A stretch of DNA of 64,000 nt from contig OY755237.1 in NCBI GenBank assembly GCA_963576725.1, forward strand, positions 58,503,805 to 58,567,804. The letters are read 5' to 3'. Under the pieces are notes generated by a model. It ran no database searches and was not told the DNA's origin. It saw only the letters and a program-made list of their open reading frames with translations. The position numbers and the translations under genes are program-made. This document shows, piece by piece, positions 43,317 to 54,788 of this stretch. Within the stretch, counting starts at the first letter, position 1; every line of letters begins with the position of its first letter. The DNA comes from Azorinus chamasolen. Its lineage: Eukaryota; Mollusca; Bivalvia; Cardiida; Solecurtidae.

Positions 43317-45719
43317 TGCCTGGCGTCCACTATAGCGCCGAAGCCTTGCCGAATGGTTGCCGAATAAATTTTGCTCGATTCGGGAACCCTTCGGGATCAG
43401 CTTTGTATTCGGGGTCATTCGGCATGCATTCCGCAAGTATTCGGGAAGTGGCTTACGAAGCGTTGCGGAACAGACGCCGAGCCGAAGTGATGCAGAATCA
43501 TGCCGAAACCTTGAGAATTACCTCCCGAATGCTTCCCGAATGGTTTCCGATCGTGCGGAAAGGTTGCGGAACCGTTGCAGAACATGCCGAAGGGATGCCG
43601 AATCGTTGCAGAAATAAGGCCGAATGGTTGCCGAATTGAGAGTCTGGGTATATAACGATGTCGCATTTTTGTGTTTTGGGGAGGAAAAGATGTCTCGATG
43701 GAGTGAAAAATATGCTCCCCCTATAACTAGACTAGATTCGTTCGGATGGAGCGGATGGTTACCTCCGGCTCCCTACACCGAATGGGTAGTGGGTCGGACT
43801 ACATGGTACCATTATCTTGTAATAAATACTGACAGTTCCTTTACGTCCGGATGAACCTATTAATGCTTGCTTTATATTAATACCCCTTTTTAAACTGTAT
43901 GTATTATCTTCTCCTCTTCTCCATGCATGGTGTCGTAATATTTCAATATATGTGACTGGGGATTGCTTAAAAACCTCTTATACTTAATTGAGAAAGATTC
44001 ATTTTCTATATCAGTTCTTAACGACTATTACTCATGTATGTCTTATTTCCATTTCATGTCTTAATTTGCATCTAAAGATAGTTCTTAGGCTTCTATAGTA
44101 CAAGTATAGATCCACTTACACATATCCATACTATATGCACACAGCCTTATACTACAAAATAAGTAAGTGTGTACATGAGAATTAATGTAAATAAATATTG
44201 ACATATATATATTATGGCTATAGATGTGATGCAAAATAACAAACTCTATGGACCCTGTTTGGGTTGGTCAAACACGAATCCCTTTTTCAAAATCTCCACT
44301 GTTTGCAAAAGACAAATGCACTCTTTGCAATTATACTACTTGTAAAGGATACACACACATCTATACATTGATATTAATACGAATACCCTGTTTGGTGTGG
44401 GGCTCAAATACACTCTTAGCAAGTACTTGGGAAGAGCACACAAAAACGTACGCACATACATACATCTACATATAAATGCTTCCCTCTCATGTGTTTTATT
44501 TCGTTTTCGTCAAAACAAAAACATAATTACGAGTATAAGGGATTGATTATATATATGCTATTTTAAGCTATTTATAATAGGTAGCCAAAATGAGATGTTA
44601 TATTTTATAGCTATTCCTGTTCTTTATACATGTATTTTATCCATAGGTAGTTAGTAATGGAAAGTATTTTGTTAAGAAGCTATTGTTTTAGTCGATAAAT
44701 AACTTCTAGCTTATGTTAAATAAGATGTTTTGTAACATCCGACTATAAGTAAAGTCTCTTGTATATTGTATTTTATATCTCGAAATCCTTTCGTCAATAT
44801 GACGACCGTTCTTTTACAGATATAAGATTTGCTGACATCAGCGTCTTCTGAGATTATTCGGGTCCCAGTTTCACGAACATTCTTAAGTAATAACTTAGCT
44901 TAGCCTGTTACTTACAAATATACCAGAGCATAATTTTTCATAAATTAGTGTTTATTTTGTAACAACAAATTGTTCAGACGTTTGCTTTGCTTAATTGTCA
45001 TTTTAAGAATACATATTGTATTTGTTTATAATTGAGGGCGATCTAAATAAAAAACTGTATTTAAGAATTTGTAACAGACTTTTGGTTTAATTAGATTTTT
45101 TATGCACAAACTGTTATTTTCTGTTTAAAAAATAAAACATAATGTCTATAAGGATTCTGCTTAGATAAAATTATTTCACTTATCTTCTCTATATATGTAA
45201 GTGTAATAACCCTAATAAGTTAAGCCTGATATTAAGTATATGAATCGTTCATAAAACATTCGGCATGTCTTCCGCGTAGATTCGGGAACCCTTCCGCGTC
45301 TTCGGGAAGCCTTCGGGAAGCTTTCGGGAAGCATTCCGCATCGATTCGGCTTCATTCTGGAACCGCTCGGGGTGGATAGTAGATCCCGATGCCTTGCAGA
45401 ATGACCCCGAATCTACCCCGAAGTCACCGCGAAGGGTTCCCGAACGTCCCGAAGGGTTCCAGAAGGGTTCCAGAAGGTCCCGAAGCCTTCCCGAATAAAA
45501 GATTCGGCGTCCAAATTTTAAAACTTTTAAAACTTGGATGCCGAATCTTTTTCGATCCCGATCAGTCCCTTAGTCACCCAGAAGGGTTCCCGAAGGGTTC
45601 AGGAATGACGCGGAAGGGTTCCCGAACATCCCGAATGCATGCCGAATCATCCAGAATATGCGATATCCACATTCGGGAACCCTTCGGGAACCATTCGGCG
45701 TCCTAGTGGACGCATGGTC
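43317..45719. mobile_element. Harbinger-like element, 2.4 kb, with subterminal arrays
   Basis: TTA duplications at 43314-43316 and 45720-45722. The uninterrupted block A site reads GTGGTTAGTGGGATACATT (about 24637). Ends TGCCTGGCGTCCACTA and the complement of TAGTGGACGCATGGTC share GCGTCCACTA. Arrays of CCGAATGGTTGCCGAA-like words occupy 43330-43640, and arrays of TTCGGGAACCCTTC-like words occupy 45260-45715, in opposing orientation. The interior (43650-45250) is plain AT-rich DNA without a recognisable transposase. A 76-codon frame at 43624-43854 is unassigned. Confidence 0.85.
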
Positions 45720-46171
45720 TTAGCGGGCTACATTACTCGCCGGTTTGAAACCGGCAGAATGGGGATTAAAGCAAATATGTTTTGTTCTATTCTGACAATC
45801 TAAATTGATTGTATTTCCCCAGCCATGTTGTATGATTACTTTAAATTTCGTTTAACTCTAAATTATTCAGAGAGTTTCCATTTTCACATTGCAGGTGTGT
45901 GTTCGACAATACATATAATGGAGATATTGATATATAATGGATTCACGTATTTAAATGCTGGCGCATTTAGACTATACGTTGAATTTCGTGCACATTTGAT
46001 CTAATGCGCACTTTTCTGGTAGTTTAATAGCATTCTCGTAACATTTATTTCACATACATATTTACCCAAGTGAATAAATTGTCGAATGTTGTCAGAAAAT
46101 ACTTTAACGTGTATGCCATATATTTGTATATACATATCAAATACCATTGAACGCAGGCTTTTGTATATCAA

Positions 46172-46376
46172 CAATAAACCACTCCTTAAGCGACCGTCAA
46201 AAAGTGCTCTAAGTATGGGTATATATGGTAAGTGGAAGCTTAATGCAGGTCAAAAGTAATACAGAAAGCTCATTTAGGAGCTTTCTACATTACTTTTGCC
46301 TTGCGTTAAGCAACCATCTGCTTTTTAAAATGCGTATGTTCAATAAAATAATGGTCGTTTAAGATACGTTTGACTG
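46172..46376. mobile_element. TA-a variant MITE, shared by both blocks
   Basis: It begins CAATAAACCACTCCTTAAGC and ends ATACGTTTGACTG before TA. Hairpin GTAATACAGAAAGCTC / GAGCTTTCTACATTAC. Truncated counterpart at 25087-25195. Confidence 0.85.
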
Positions 46377-46488
46377 TATACAACGCAGTTGCAGACATCA
46401 TACTGGAATAAAGCGATGGTTATTCCCTTGGGCAACGGTTATTTAAAAGACGATATTCAAACGTAGCTATGAACACGAAATAGTAATA

Positions 46489-46680
46489 CAATGGACCCTG
46501 TCTTAAGCGGCCATTCATGTATTGAACATAGGAGTCTTAATAAGCAGGTGGTTTCATAATGCAGGACAAAGTTAATGCAGAAAGTTCCTACAGGAGTTTT
46601 CGACATTACTTTTGACCTGCATTTAGCTACCACCTGCCCCACAGACCCAAACTTAGACATGTTTTAATCGCCGTTTAAGA
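46489..46680. mobile_element. TA-a variant MITE
   Basis: It begins CAATGGACCCTGTCTTAAGC and ends near GCCGTTTAAGACAG. Hairpin TTAATGCAGAAAGTTCC / GGAGTTTTCGACATTAC. Confidence 0.75.
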
Positions 46681-46925
46681 CAGTTTCAAATGTATTTAAT
46701 GTAGTAGTCTGTGTAGAGAGGATTATAACCCGAAATATATTCTCTATGTGTCCACAGCGTGTTGTACACCAATAACCAATGTGTAAACCATTTCACCTCT
46801 ATGACAAAATAAAGTTTGCTTTTGAGAAACTATTGTCTGGGTGTCAAACATCTCAGATTCTGATGAGCCGCCGAATTTTGGATCCAAGCTGTTTGTAAAT
46901 TCGTATCATGTCGTAGATATATTAA

Positions 46926-47106
46926 CCGTTTCGCCCAATAGACGAAGCCGTGCTAGGTTTTGCAAATAGTTAATCGGAGTCTCTTCAGGATCCAAACTGT
47001 CTGACACTGATTTTATTTTTTTGTAAAGAAATTAAAGAAAATGCCACTTCCAAACTCGAAGAAGACGACGATATTAAAAGATGAAACTTATTTGGCAAGG
47101 AAAGGG
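46926..47106 (+). mobile_element. TTAA-c MITE, decayed
   Basis: TTAA flanks lie at 46922-46925 and 47107-47110. Ends CCGTTTCGCCCAA and TTGGCAAGGAAAGGG. Remnants AATCGGAGTCTCTTCAGGAT and CCAAACTGTCTGACAC. A separate half stem lies at 46845-46900. Confidence 0.75.
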
Positions 47107-47110
47107 TTAA

Positions 47111-47511
47111 AACATAAAAAATCCTATATCAATTTAAAATTCTGATTCGAAGTGGTTTCATTTAAAATTTGTTTTATTGTTAAAATAAGATTAAGTTTTA
47201 AATACTGCATGAAATTGAATCATATTTAGACACTGGATTCGTTTCGTGACTGCGTAGCTCCAAAAGGAAACCAAACTCAATTAATGTCTTAAGTCAATGC
47301 TCCAGATAATATGCGTATGTATCGTGCGAACTGAAACTTGTATATATAGGAAATTGCGTACGTATCTTAATTGTCATACTGTGATTTAAATTTGCTCCTT
47401 ACTGTCCTCGTCGCGGTTGACTTTGAAAAATGTGTAGACCGTCGGTAGATGCTTGCAATGGCATACTTACCCGAGGAATTCCTAGCTAGGTTTCTGTTGA
47501 AGATTTTAACA
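47111..47511. other. Intergenic, nothing seen
   Basis: No supported feature. Confidence 0.35.
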
Positions 47512-47763
47512 GTCGAAAAATCTCATTTTAACTGAAAAGCTGTTTAAGCAAGGATATAGATACCCTAAACTAAGAATAACATTCTCTAAATTTTATCATC
47601 GAAATCTCTCACTTATTGGCAAGTACAAGTGTAATATTAAAGCGCTCCTGCGACACGGTATTTCACATCCTGAATTTTATGGTGATGTGATTTACAAATT
47701 TCGTAAATTTATTTGGCATACCCATTTTCTCACTTTGTTTATCAAACATTATTTTAAAAAATC
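47512..47763 (+). pseudogene. Retroelement-like ORF fragment
   Basis: An open frame without its own start ends at TGA 47763. It encodes KLFKQGYRYPKLRITFSKFY then ALLRHGISHPEFYGDVIYKF and RKFIW. From memory this wording recurs in predicted mollusc proteins derived from retroelements. The clade and the function of this segment are not clear to me. It is cut on the left and lies just before the duplicated stretch at 47760. Confidence 0.5.
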
Positions 47764-48598
47764 ATGAACAGTTTTACACAATCCAGTCATATTATCCTGA
47801 CATTTCAATCCTTATACAATTCTTATATACTAAGCGATAAGGAAGGGATCCATTTGTACAATTTCCAAAGCCTTAAGTATGACTTAGATAATCTTGAAGA
47901 AAGTGTTCTACCGACTGACATAATCAGTCGCCCGTCTGCACAAAGGAAAACTTAGAAAACTTATTCAAATGCAGAAAATGTGTATCAAATGACTTGGTTT
48001 TACAAATTATGGCGTAAAAATTGAACCATCGACGCAACGATTAATTAGATATGATATTGGAAACACAGTAAAGACAGCTTAAAAAAGTCTAAGATTATGA
48101 TTTAATCTGACATTTAATTTACAGATATGAAAAAAACACCTCACATGTATTTTTCGCTGGTTGAAACTAGCTGGTATCGACCATACCTTACCTAAATGCA
48201 CTGAATGTAAATAGCAACTGTGCCTTATACTCCATTGTGTACTAAGCTCGAACAGGATTGGAAAACACACATGTGTAAATATGCAAAATGACAAAATAGC
48301 ACAAACCGAAACAGCGTTACCAATAGCACTGCAGTTTGCACCAGTGAATGTTATTAAATTTTACAGAAGTATCATTTTAAAACATCGCTTTTCAAATATA
48401 GACTAACCCTCTCCCTGATATAGACACATTTTGACGGATCTTAAAGACGATTTCTACAGTTTGTTTCCTTCCAAGATTTTTTTGATTGTTTTATATTTTG
48501 TTGTTTAAAGTATGCTGAATTCAAATAAAAATCGATTAGAGGGGATTAAAGACTTTATTTTTGAGTAATTAGCATGCAATAAACATAAGGGTGTTTCC
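47764..48598. other. Duplicated intergenic sequence
   Basis: 47764-48450 matches 30780-31665 in block A without the TA-b MITE found there (ACTTGGTTTTACAAATTATG in both). No gene is seen. Confidence 0.55.
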
Positions 48599-48885
48599 TG
48601 TCTTCTTCACAACAGCAGGTGTTAAGTGCTTGTGTGGCGGCCGTAAAACGTCGCCCCGTACTTCATTCTCAGTGTTGTTATACCTTCTGATCCTTCGAGA
48701 TCATGAATTTCAGTACTTCTTGTTCTGAAAATTGAATACCACTCAAGCCGGTGCTAGGGGGCATGAGCAGTGTTGCACTTTCAATTACTGTTCATGAACA
48801 GACTCAATAAAACCGAATTTTCTCTTTTTGTGTTGCAAGTTTTGCTCTCGGGGGATCACCTCCCTTCAGAATTTTTACATATACG
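48599..48885 (+). mobile_element. D repeat
   Basis: TTCTTCACAACAGCAGGTG, TGTGGCGGCCGTAAAACG, AAGCCGGTGCTAGGGG, then the LINE-type tail to GGGGGATCACCTCCC. Close to the 27816 copy but without a direct repeat at its left end. Confidence 0.85.
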
Positions 48886-49029
48886 ACAGTACAAGTATTA
48901 TGACATTAGTGATATTTTCGTAAATTTCTAAGAAACTTTTCCAAGATTTGTCTTTCAAAATGTCATGTTTTGTGCTTTATAGTATCCTTAACATGAAATC
49001 AAAAAGAAATATGTTGGTTACAGGCTCCG

Positions 49030-50605
49030 TTTTTAGCTCAACTGGCACACAATGCCAAGTTGAGCTATTGGGATCACCCTGTGTCCGTCGTCCAGAATCG
49101 CGTGTCGTCAACATTTCAATTCAAACGTTATCTCCTCTAAAAGCATAAGGTCAAATAAAATGAAACTTTCCAAGGATGGTCATTTGGTGATATTCTGTCA
49201 AAATAGCTAAAATGATTCGGACCCATGTAGAACTCCGGTTGCCTTGGTAACCAAAAGAAAAAAATATTTATATATCTTCTTCTCCAAAACCAGTGGTCAG
49301 ATTTGAAAATAATTAAATGGAAATAATCAATAGGTGACTGTTTATTACAATAGCTAAAACCACGACAATATCTAAAAAAACATGGCCGCTAGGGGGCGGG
49401 GCCTGTTTTCCTCATATGTATACATAGGTAACAGCAAAATATTCAAACCTCCTCTTCTCCAAAACTAATGGTCTGATTTCAGAATAATTTAGTGGGTGTA
49501 ATCATTAGGCAACTCCCTACAAAAATAGAAAAAAATGGGTTGGATTCATGTAGAAGCCTGGTTGTCATGGCAACCAAAAGACAAATTCATAAATCTCTTC
49601 TCCAAATTAAAACCGATAATCAATAGGTGACCATTTAGCAAAATAATTAAAACCATGAAAATATCTAAACAATATGGCTGCTAGGGACAGACCTGTTTTC
49701 CATATAGATATAGAAAACATCGCAGACTCTTCAAATCTCCTCTTCTCTAATACCAATGGTCTGATTTCAGAATCATTTGATGGGAATAATCATAAGGTAA
49801 CCCCTACCATAACAGCTGAAACAGTGATAATATCTAAAACAAGAGAGCAATGATGACCCTGATACGGCTCACCGGACAATTAGAGGAGGAGATTTTCAGT
49901 TTGTTCACTATATGTTTCTATAGAAACTGGCCAAACCGGGGGCGGGGCCAATTTTGACACCTAGGGCATAATTTATATAACTTTTGTAGATGACCTGAAC
50001 ATGATGCTATATGCTAAATATGAAAGCTGAGAACCTTCCATTTTCTAGAGGAGAAGATTTTCAATATTTTCACTATAAGTTTCTATAGAAACTGGCCACA
50101 CCTGGGACGGGGTTAATTTTGACATCTAGGGCATAATTTATATAACTTTTGTAGATGACATGAACATGATGCTATATGCCAAATATGAAAGCTGGGAACC
50201 TTCCATTTTCAGAGGAGAAGCTTTTCAATATTTTCACTATATGTTTCTATTGAAAACTGGCCGCCCCTGGGTCGGGGCCAAATTTGACACCAGGTGCATA
50301 ATTTATATAACATTTGTAGAGGACCTGAACATAATGCTATGTGCAAAATATGAAAGCTGAGAATCTTCCAATTTCAGGGAAGAAGATTTTCAACGTTTTA
50401 CTATATGTTTCTACAGGAATTTTAACTCCAGGGGAATACTTTATTCAACCTTTGTAGAGGACCTACAGATGATGCTATGTACCAAAAATGAAAGCTGAAA
50501 ACCCTGTAGATTCCGAAAAGAAGATTTTTAAAGATTCAAATTGTTAACGACGGACGACAGACGACACACTCCGACGGACGACGGACATCAGCCGATCACA
50601 TTGAG
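49030..50605 (+). repeat. Mollusc-type element with two internal tandem arrays
   Basis: The 5' end has a small hairpin (AGCTCAACTGGCA / TGCCAAGTTGAGCT), then GGGATCACCCTGTGTCCGTC. The 3' end is GACGGACGACGGACATCAGC then CGATCACA, roughly the inverse. The first half repeats a block of about 265 bp (TTCTCCAAAAC then TGGTCTGATTTCAGAATAAT). The second half repeats a block of about 165 bp (TTTCTATAGAAACTGGCC, GGGCATAATTTATATAAC, GATGCTATATGCCAAATATG). It resembles bivalve elements with ~160-bp internal repeats, from memory only. Confidence 0.75.
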
Positions 50606-51249
50606 ACATAATTGAGTGTTTATAAATGTTGACCGACATCAGTCGTCTGAAATTTGCGTTACCTACAATACCGGCACGCTTGTTTCCTTTATAAAGAGTA
50701 TTCTGCGCAAAAATGCTGCACAGAACTTACTACCGAAATCGTCTTTAACCCTTACAAAGCTGAATTTTCAAATAGACTATTCCAAAATGCAAACAGGTCA
50801 AGCTTATGGTGAATATTTGGAGAAATTTCTAACACAAATTATAACATGAAAAACCGGGCAGACCCTGGTACAGTGGAGAAACTGTTATTCTTTCCCACTT
50901 AGTGCGTTTCAAGCGCGTTTTAAACCCGTTTAAAACCCGTTTAGCAAACGCGTTTGTATATCCACTTACAAACGCGTTTAAACTCACTTATAAGTTAATC
51001 GTCAATATATGGTTCCGCAGGGCATATTGGGTGTTTAAACAACGTTAATAATGGTAATTTCTCATTTTAGTGCTTTAAAAGTCCCTTATATATACCTAAA
51101 GCTGTGCGAATTGTGTTTTGTAAAGAGTTATATATCAGTAGATCGTTAAATTAGACGATCTGTATTTCGTTTAAAGAAACAGTGATACTTTTTGTTCCAA
51201 CCGAAAGAAATCGCACGTTATGTACTGCTGCTTCGTTTTAAGTGGTAAA

Positions 51250-51422
51250 ATGGTAATTTGTGCTGTCTATGGGTGTAGCTCTGCCTATTGGTGTAGCTCC
51301 AAATCCGACAGAGACTAAATAGGATAATTTAAATTACCAAAAGACGAGAAGTTCAAGAAAACGTCCACGATGTGAACGTCTAGGGAACGGGATTGTTTGT
51401 TCGAATTGATTCTTCCAAAAAA
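51250..51422 (+). pseudogene. THAP zinc-finger exon, broken
   Basis: ATG at 51250 reads MVICAVYGCSS, the start of a THAP domain (C2CH DNA-binding module) with the first Cys pair C-x4-C. An 18-bp imperfect duplication (CTATGGGTGTAGCTC / CTATTGGTGTAGCTC) inserts six residues, then KSDRD follows and a stop. Beyond the stop FKLPKDEKFKK continues, matching the usual FxLPxD segment. The later Cys and His of the finger are not recovered. In a live element this domain would bind the transposon ends in the nucleus. Confidence 0.6.
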
Positions 51423-53484
51423 ATTTATATTGGATATTCTTACGTTGTTTATCGATGGCTGTTTTCCATGAAATTTATACTAGAGAAAAAAGTGCAGCCA
51501 ATGACTTGGGTCTACAATTTTGAAAAAGGATATGCTACATTCTATAATAAATGTGACCTTAGAGGTTAGCACTGTAGGGGTTAATGGGCCTTTTCGTCAT
51601 GGAAAATTATTCAATTCAAACTATTTGTTAACAGCGTAAACCTAAACGCAGAAACTGTCTGATCAGGATCTGCTCTGATTGTTTAGTCTATATACTTATT
51701 TCTTTAGACTCGATCATGGTTGTCTAGCGTCCCTGTCATCCCTGTAAATGAATATTCACGAGGTCATGAAATCTTTAATAAATATACTTAAGAGAAAAAA
51801 TAAGAGAAAAAAAGATTAATAAACACCAGTTAGCTCTGTTGACAGCAGACACCAAATTTGCTTTAAAATCAATTTCCCAATCCTTTTCGTATTATATAAA
51901 CGGCTTCAAGCACATTTGCAAATAGAGTAGATCCAGATCGGACAGTTCCTGTAGGACTTACATCAGGTTCTGCTCTGTTGCTTATGGAATTTTGTTGATC
52001 TAATCCTATAGTTTCTGCCAAAGCCAAAGGTCCCGTTGAAAAATTAGCATTGTGAAAAAAGGCGTTAGATCTCCATGAATATTCGTGTAAGAAATAATTA
52101 TTTCATGTAGATCAAATTTTTGTAATGATACATGAGTACAAGAAAGTTTGGCTATGACAGTAATTGTACAACCAGACCTACATGTATATTATTTCATAAG
52201 CAAACCGACAAGACCCTGATCAGTGATCAGGGAGCTACAACAGAAGCTGTCTGATCTGGATCTACTCCGTTTGTAAATTTGTTTCATTAAATTTGATCTG
52301 GGTCTACTGTGTTTGCATTGACATAAACAGGCACGTGGAGTGAAGGGATTATAGTCGTGAAGTGATTTACTCACACATACCTTTTCATCAGGGAAATAGA
52401 TTATCATAAATATGATCCTTTTTGCCATTCTGGAACATGGACAATATTGACCATAAATCCAAAGGAAATAAGTAATTCCGGATTACTGAATTGTTAATTT
52501 GACGCGTTTTTTTTTATAGTTTAGTTATAGTTTTTTTTATTATTACCTACAGAATGCCCAAAACTAAATTTATGACACCATGACCGCAGTGATTGATCTC
52601 GAAATTTCTACTTGAATCTTTTGACCACGGCTACATAATGGAATGCAACAATACGTAATATACAGGATGCGAGTTTTATGGTCATGTTATAATCATTCAC
52701 CCTTGTTTGGTATTTGAATAAGGGCCACTACGATAACTGACACTGCATGGGGCCTTTAGCCAAGCATTTCGTGTGTAATATGGCTTAGTACAATATGGCC
52801 TAGGGCCATTTAACACATTCATTCATTGAGAAATTCTAATGGCTTAATTACTGTTGTTTCCCTACAAACCATAATTAAATTGCACATATACTGTAAAATT
52901 ATGATAAAAAATGTAATAACAGTTTTAACATGTTTACCATAATGTTTTATAAACAGTTTTATTTGTAGTGGATCCAGTCATTTAAACATAATTCACAAGC
53001 TTTAGAAATATGAATACATTAATAAAAAAAAGAAAATAAAAAAAGTCATACTTCAAGACTGACAACCATTTGTTATCAAGATCCATCCTTTTCTCATTTT
53101 CCCAACAAAATTTATATTTTACTCTATTTTCTGAAAGTAATGCATTATTTTAGTATTGCAATTATTAAAGTAAATAAATAATTAATTATCTATTTTTCTG
53201 TATGTTCGTGGAATTTTCTTTTTTCTAAAGTACATACATTTATACATAGCAACGAGAACACACCATTTCATCTGAACCCACTCCGCCTAAATATAAACAA
53301 ATAAAGTTGTAATAAAGTTGTTATAAATACATCTAAAGGTGTCCGGTTTTGTCTAACAGTAGTTTGGACCCAAGTCATGGGTGGGACCCAAACGGTCCCT
53401 CTGATCTGAACCTTCACTATTTTGCCAATGGTCTTGACTCTTCAAATTATCTAAAAATTGATTTATAACCAAATTATGTTAACA

Positions 53485-53612
53485 TGTGGGGTTATGTCCG
53501 CCTTGACACATTTGGGTGTGGGTTTGTGTCCTATGGGGTTTTGTCCTGTGGGGTTACGTCCTAGTGGGGTTACGTCCTGGTGGGGTTTTGTCCGTACCCC
53601 CTTGACTCTAAC
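53485..53612 (+). repeat. ~17-bp minisatellite
   Basis: Five or six units of TGGGGTTACGTCCT or TGGGGTTTTGTCC, inside the THAP transposon. Confidence 0.75.
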
Positions 53613-54198
53613 CTCATCCTAAAAAATCCTATTTTATTGTTTTTGAATAGTGTAAATTCTCTGACATGTAAAGTTAGTTAAGATTAAGAAAATTATTAAT
53701 TATGCGTTTAATATCAAGTATCATATTGTATTTCACACTTAACATAAACATCGCACCCCATAAATAGTTTCCCCTACTCGATAAGTGTCACTTTCTATGG
53801 GTTATATATGGACGTAATGTCTGGAAAAGTGTGAAAATATGCGTGTGTTTGTAAAAACTGTGATGTCGGATTTGATCTAATTTTATAAGCAAACAGAACA
53901 CACCCTAATTAGACGGTTCCTGTAGGGTCTAAATCTGGATTTACTTTGTTTGCAGAGGCGTGAATTTAAATGAAAAGGTTAAGTTTCTGTGTATATCTCT
54001 CCCACACAAATATAATAATGCAGCATCATGTGTGATGGGTCTACTGTTTGGGAAGTGATAATTCTACAGTATTTTCAATTTTTGAAAGCAGAAATATTTA
54101 GCTTTATCTTTTTAGTCATAGAAACCAAAATTGGAAACTGTTTTGTAAATATCTGTCAACTGAACAGTCCACAAATAATATATATGGGGATGTATATG

Positions 54199-54277
54199 TC
54201 CCAAACTGTTTGTGTTTTTTGATAGATACAACAGTGTTCTATACTTCATATCTATCAAAAACACAAACAGTTGGGTT
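54199..54277. repeat. Hairpin with ~28-bp arms
   Basis: CCAAACTGTTTGTGTTTTTT then GATAGATA pairs with TATCTATC then AAAAACACAAACAGTTGG across a 21-base loop. It lies inside the THAP transposon. Confidence 0.8.
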
Positions 54278-54545
54278 GAACTGGACAAATTTGTGAAGTT
54301 AATGATAGATCAATCGGTAGACATTGTAAAATTTAAGGTGTGAATTTGGTCACCAATTATGATAATGGCACAAATTTTGAAAAGTTTAAGGTGGGTCAAT
54401 CCTATGACTACTAATATTGAGATATCAGTCGTTTTCATTCTATTACTTTAAAAAGCAAGACAAAAATTAAACTGAAAGTAGTTTTGACCATATAAATACA
54501 AATGTAAATCGTTGGTTAACTTACTAATTCCAGATTATAGGCTGA

Positions 54546-54788
54546 TGCAACCGATTTCAGGAAGAATTTCTGGATAAACTGATCTTGTCCGGTGTTTGTT
54601 TAATAAATGACACACGTATTAGAACTGGCCCTTGTGACGGAGCTTCAAATCGTCAGCTATTGTTTGATTGGGTGTTAATTGGAGAGTTTATTGACACGCC
54701 AGGGACTGCATTAGATTCATCCAATCCTAGACATGTTATGTCAATTTCGGCTTTTATTTTGGAAAACATGTTGAGGCTGCTCTGCTAA
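54546..54788 (+). pseudogene. Possible C-terminal exon of the THAP transposase
   Basis: An open frame to TAA 54788 behind a plausible acceptor CGATTTCAG (ends 54560). From there it reads EEFLDKLILSGVCLINDTRI, then RTGPCDGASNRQLLFDWVLI and ends SISAFILENMLRLLC. Base composition is richer in GC than its surroundings. I recognise no family. Its place just inside the right end of the transposon suggests that it encodes the end of the transposase. Confidence 0.35.

Noticed and set aside
43316..43666. Overlapping Arg/Asn-rich frames on both strands
   Set aside because: They are translations of the CCGAATGGTTGCCGAA array in the Harbinger-like element.
49030..49150. 66-codon frame at 48948-49148 as a gene
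   Set aside because: It spans the hairpin start of a dispersed repeat and has no domain.
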